NCBI GenBank assembly: GCA_964658655.1 | Contig: CAZZZL010000015.1 | Span: forward strand, 1 to 64,000 | Direction: 5' to 3' | DNA from: G963692885 sp964658655 | Lineage (GTDB): Bacteria; Acidobacteriota; Terriglobia; Terriglobales; Acidobacteriaceae | Length of the DNA stretch: 64,000 nucleotides | Part shown: piece after piece, positions 60,728-64,000 of the stretch | How the letters are laid out: each line of letters begins with the position of its first letter | Numbering within the stretch: the stretch's first letter is position 1 | Program-made: the position numbers and the translations under genes | The notes under the pieces: model-generated | Seen by the model: the letters and a program-made list of their open reading frames with translations, nothing else | Databases searched by the model: none | What the model was told of the DNA's origin: nothing

Positions 60728-62086
60728 CTAGGTAAAGACCTTGCGAAAGCCAAATCTCGAGGGCACCGCCGGCGCAATCACTACTTCATCTGCAGCTTCA
60801 CTCTTCTGGAGAGACTGAGACCATCCCAGGAAGAGAAAGAGTAGTTCATAGACCGGCTCATTCAGGAACACCGTCCCCAGGCAAAAAGACAGCCCTGCAA
60901 TACAGCCGCCCATACAAAACAGAAAGCTGGCATCCTCCCGGTTGTTCAGTTTCCGCAGCGAACGAAAAATTGCGAAGAGCGCTTCGATCAGCAGCAGCGT
61001 GAACGAGCACACCCCCAGGTACCCCTGGGTCAGCGCAAAGAACAGGTACGCATTATCAATCGACAGCTGCGAAGAGACGACCGGAAAACTGGGGCCCCAT
61101 CCATACAAACCGCCCTTCTGCACAATCGGCATGTAATTCTTGATCATCAGGCTGCGGTAAATCGCGTTCTGCTGGTCCGGCGTCGCCGTTGCGAAATCCG
61201 CAGATGTGTAGCGATTTGTATAGATGTATCCGGGAATTCCAGCGGCTATCAACATCAGCACCGTATTGCGCACCCTCTTCGCCAGGCGCTTTGGCCGATA
61301 CGTCCACGCGATCAGAAACGCCAGCGCGAAACCCAGATACGGACCGCGCGCCTGGTCGATGAACATGCCAATACTCACAGCAGTCAGCAGCACCGCACCT
61401 TTCGTGTACGGGTGCTTCAGATACCGTAGCTTTGGCTCCCACTTTTTATTCTTGTAGAGCCAGTAAGCGAAAATCACTCCCACGATGTACACCATCCCCG
61501 TGGTTTCCGACTGCGCGTACGGCCCTGCCACCCTGGTAAATCCCCATCGGAACTGTTCGAAGTAGCCCAGATGATCGGGAAGCAGCCGCGCCCAGAACAC
61601 ATGAAATGGATCTGTGCCCATTCGGTATTCGTAGAGGGAAACAATGGCGATGCATGCCAGCAGGAAGACGACCCGCTTCATCACCGGGACCCGCAGGTTG
61701 CTCTGCTCGATCACCAGTTTCCCGATGGCATACGGAAATAGCGCCATCGTCAGGAAGGAGAAAAATCCAAAGATGCCCGGCGTCGGCGTGTCGTTTCTCA
61801 GCAGCATCGCCGTCCCTGAACTCACGCCAAACAGCAGCATCCAGAAGTCCATCCGCGTAAAGCGCCAACGCCGCCAGCGAGTTGCCAGCAGCCAGATGCC
61901 AATGGGAAAGATCGCTGTATCGGCAAAACTCAGGAAAGGCAGACCCGGCAGCTTCAACGTGTCGTAAAGCGGCAGGCAGAGGATAATCGGCAGGTAGAAA
62001 CTCAGGAATGCCTTCTCAACCGACTTCCTGCTCAGCAGGATCAGCGAAATCAGGAATGGCAGCAGAATGATCGGCGCTAGGCCCAT
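60728..62086 (-). CDS. O-antigen ligase/polymerase-like membrane protein
   Basis: A 452-residue polytopic membrane protein with about ten hydrophobic segments. A large periplasmic loop (LPDHLGYFEQFRWGFTRVAGPY) and the block MFIDQARGPYLGFALAF match the pattern of WaaL/Wzy-type proteins, which join or polymerise surface glycans. ATG 62086 was chosen because GGGGAAGACG precedes it; a TTG lies one codon upstream. The gap 62090-62350 shows no gene. Confidence 0.82.
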   Translation of the reverse strand: MGLAPIILLPFLISLILLSRKSVEKAFLSFYLPIILCLPLYDTLKLPGLPFLSFADTAIFPIGIWLLATRWRRWRFTRMDFWMLLFGVSSGTAMLLRNDTPTPGIFGFFSFLTMALFPYAIGKLVIEQSNLRVPVMKRVVFLLACIAIVSLYEYRMGTDPFHVFWARLLPDHLGYFEQFRWGFTRVAGPYAQSETTGMVYIVGVIFAYWLYKNKKWEPKLRYLKHPYTKGAVLLTAVSIGMFIDQARGPYLGFALAFLIAWTYRPKRLAKRVRNTVLMLIAAGIPGYIYTNRYTSADFATATPDQQNAIYRSLMIKNYMPIVQKGGLYGWGPSFPVVSSQLSIDNAYLFFALTQGYLGVCSFTLLLIEALFAIFRSLRKLNNREDASFLFCMGGCIAGLSFCLGTVFLNEPVYELLFLFLGWSQSLQKSEAADEVVIAPAVPSRFGFRKVFT

Positions 62087-62350
62087 CAACGTCTTCCCCG
62101 GGTCAGCATCCGCATCGGTACCTCACGGAATGCGGCCGAGAGTTGTACCCTGGTGTCCTGCCTCGCCTTCATACGTTTCGCACCGATTTGCACCTGCAAT
62201 TGATCGCCCTTTTTGCTGGAGCGTATCGCCCCCTCCTCGCATTCTTTCATGCAGATGTAGGGCCAAACAACCGGAGATACGGGCTCGATACATCAATCGT
62301 AACCAGAACGGTCGGCGCTGCTCAACCCGTCCTGTCGCGAGCCGCCCGGC

Positions 62351-63988
62351 TCAATGCAGTTTGTCCAGATCAAGTCCGAACTTCGGCGCCGACTTTGTCC
62401 CGCTGATCTTTACAGGGATTTCCGTTCCCGCCCCATGCTTGGCAAAGATGGGATCGATCGGCGTCAGCAGCAGCGACTTCCACCACGTACTCACCATCTG
62501 CGACAGCTTCGCCTTGGTCCGTACTGTCCCCGTAAATTCGAACTTCTGCCCGTCCAGTGTGTAGACGCCTGACAAGTCAACATTCGCACCCGGCATCTCG
62601 TAGCTGAGACTACTGAAGGTCAGCTTGCCGGCTCCCAGCGCAAAATGCCCTGTCATCCCGGAGTTCACCTTTGCCGCTCCCGGCTGCGCCAGCTCCGGCT
62701 CACCCTGCGCCCGCAGACTTAGCATGTCGATCTTGTCCTGCCACTGCGGGTTCGTAAACTGGACCTGCTGCAGAGAGAAGGCTCCCTGCATCTGCATCTT
62801 CTGCGCCACACTCACTTTGCCCGGCGGAATATGCAGCTTCGCATGTGTATTGATCACGCCGCGCATCACTACCGGCGTCGTCTTGACCGCGAGCTGCAGA
62901 AAATCCTCAATCCGCCCGGCCGGAATATTTACGTCCAGGTCAATCACATGCCCCTGGCCCTTTATATTCACCACCTTGCCCTTGCAGCTGAACGTCGAGT
63001 GGCCCAGCTTCGCCTCCACCGAATGCAGGTAGGTGTCTCCGCTCAGTCCGTCGACCACCGCCTGAAACCGCGTCTCCAGCGGCACCGGATGCTGGGCAAT
63101 ATCCAGTGAAAAGTCCGGCGTCTTCGTCGTTCCGTTCACGTCGATGCGATCCAGCTGGCCCTCGAAAATGCCTTCCGAGGACAAAATCCCGCCGACACCT
63201 TTGATCGTGTTCAGATCGGCATGATCGAACGTATAGCGGCCACTTACCGCCGAGTCACCCGGGCTCTCGTTGTTCCACGGCCCGAAACTTCCCACAGCAT
63301 GAATATTCCCGCGAGGGATGGCATTCGTCAGTGTTGCGTCATAGGTCGACGCACTCTCAGAGCTCACATTCTCCAGCACGATATGCTTCAGCACGAACCG
63401 CTTCGGGTCTTTCCCCGGTTTGTCCGTACCAATCACCAGCTCCGAGTCATCGCAGACTATCTCGTCTGCAATAATCTTGATCTTGCCCTTTTTCGCGCCG
63501 TGTTGCGCCGTTCCGGTCGCTCCCTGCTGACGCTGGTCTTTCGGCGGAATCTTTATCTGCAATCCCGATACCAGGACAGCTCCCACATGCGTCGGTTTGA
63601 TGAACAGGCCCAGTAGCCTGGCGTGGAAGGAAAAATGCCGGATTGCGATCAGCGGAGCAGTCGCGCCGGCCGCAACCACATCCGGCGGCGAATAGATGCG
63701 CAGGCCATCTCCTGAAACCTGTAACCCTCGCAGGAGGGAAACGTCCAGGTTGTCCAGCTCAACCTTGCTGTTGAAGCGCGTGCTCAGGGTCTCGATCACG
63801 CGACCCTTCAGAATCGGTTCTGCATGCTTCAGGACGATTTCTGCGATCACCGTAAGCACGGTTAGGACGATGAGCAGCGTGATGCCGAACCGTCTCCAGA
63901 ATCGGCTGCGCTGCGGGCGATCATCACCGCCGCGCTCCCCTTCATTCCGAACTTCCTGTCCACCTTTTTGATCCAATGACAGACTCAC
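62351..63988 (-). CDS. AsmA-like envelope protein, possibly partial at its 5' end
   Basis: A 545-residue protein with one N-terminal membrane helix (FGITLLIVLTVLTVIAEIVL, about residues 34-53) and a large periplasmic part with AsmA/DUF748-like repeats: GRVIETLSTRFNSKVELDNLDVSLL near the start, VDLSGVYTLDGQKFEFTGTV near the end. It probably helps lipid transport or outer-membrane assembly. The GTG at 63988 is only 12 bases from the window edge and the frame stays open, so the true start could lie outside. Confidence 0.8.
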   Translation of the reverse strand: MSLSLDQKGGQEVRNEGERGGDDRPQRSRFWRRFGITLLIVLTVLTVIAEIVLKHAEPILKGRVIETLSTRFNSKVELDNLDVSLLRGLQVSGDGLRIYSPPDVVAAGATAPLIAIRHFSFHARLLGLFIKPTHVGAVLVSGLQIKIPPKDQRQQGATGTAQHGAKKGKIKIIADEIVCDDSELVIGTDKPGKDPKRFVLKHIVLENVSSESASTYDATLTNAIPRGNIHAVGSFGPWNNESPGDSAVSGRYTFDHADLNTIKGVGGILSSEGIFEGQLDRIDVNGTTKTPDFSLDIAQHPVPLETRFQAVVDGLSGDTYLHSVEAKLGHSTFSCKGKVVNIKGQGHVIDLDVNIPAGRIEDFLQLAVKTTPVVMRGVINTHAKLHIPPGKVSVAQKMQMQGAFSLQQVQFTNPQWQDKIDMLSLRAQGEPELAQPGAAKVNSGMTGHFALGAGKLTFSSLSYEMPGANVDLSGVYTLDGQKFEFTGTVRTKAKLSQMVSTWWKSLLLTPIDPIFAKHGAGTEIPVKISGTKSAPKFGLDLDKLH

Positions 63989-64000
63989 CCTGACTTGATT

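Noticed and set aside
1..64000. CRISPR array, tRNA, rRNA or insertion-sequence transposase
   Set aside because: I scanned the gaps between genes and saw no regularly spaced repeats, no cloverleaf-like segment ending in CCA, and no transposase-like frame. A covariance-model search would be needed to exclude small RNAs.

Overview
The window looks like chromosomal DNA of an acidobacterium of the Terriglobia/Acidobacteriaceae type. The reasons are a long carboxypeptidase-regulatory TonB-type outer-membrane protein, Tat-exported Gfo/Idh/MocA and GH127 proteins, an S53 peptidase, LpxC (so a Gram-negative envelope), many GTG/TTG starts, and a short dispersed repeat of the kind common between genes in that group. 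The taxonomic placement is inference; there is no rRNA gene to confirm it, and I saw no tRNA gene or CRISPR array.

Left part (1-38963) is mostly core chromosome. It holds an exported SnoaL-like protein, a Tat oxidoreductase, an outer-membrane-like protein and a kumamolisin-type peptidase; dnaB-alr overlapping at TAGTG; an M48 peptidase; a DUF4440 protein; mnmG; a large TonB-type receptor; obg, lpxC and an M20 peptidase. A GH-A clan hydrolase follows, then a tightly overlapping greA / CDP-alcohol phosphatidyltransferase / isoaspartyl peptidase / maf operon, a GH127 hydrolase, ruvX, mltG, a lipoprotein, a cytidylate-kinase-like protein and mutS2. After these come a DUF2383 protein, hemB, the lipoyl cluster lpdA-lipB-E2, and purE-purK. 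Several genes are separated by clear hairpin terminators.

The accessory part (39046-59184) is a phage-derived block of about 20 kb. Its structural genes all lie on the minus strand, and a divergent repressor-like gene sits at its right edge. Reading leftwards: a zinc-ribbon protein, a sigma-region-4-like regulator, a leader bounded by two terminators, a small protein, a 1708-residue tail-spike-like protein with two pectate-lyase-type regions, a small hydrophobic protein and the large terminase. Then a HipA-like kinase and a DUF3037 protein, the portal, a protease-like protein, a coiled-coil (scaffold-like) protein, the major capsid protein, a head-tail connector, two small head/tail joining proteins, a tail-tube-like protein and a 771-residue tail/hub protein. 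I found no integrase, tape-measure, holin, endolysin or replication gene. The repressor's S24-like C-terminal part appears to lack both catalytic residues. This fits a domesticated or satellite-like particle-making locus (gene-transfer-agent-like or a defective prophage) carrying a kinase cargo pair, and it is the most interesting part of the window.

Right part (59394-64000) returns to chromosome: a small protein, a Gfo/Idh/MocA oxidoreductase, an O-antigen-ligase-like membrane protein and an AsmA-like envelope protein that may run past the window edge.

All functions come from reading motifs by eye. Start codons were chosen mainly by ribosome-binding sites, signal peptides and overlaps with neighbours.
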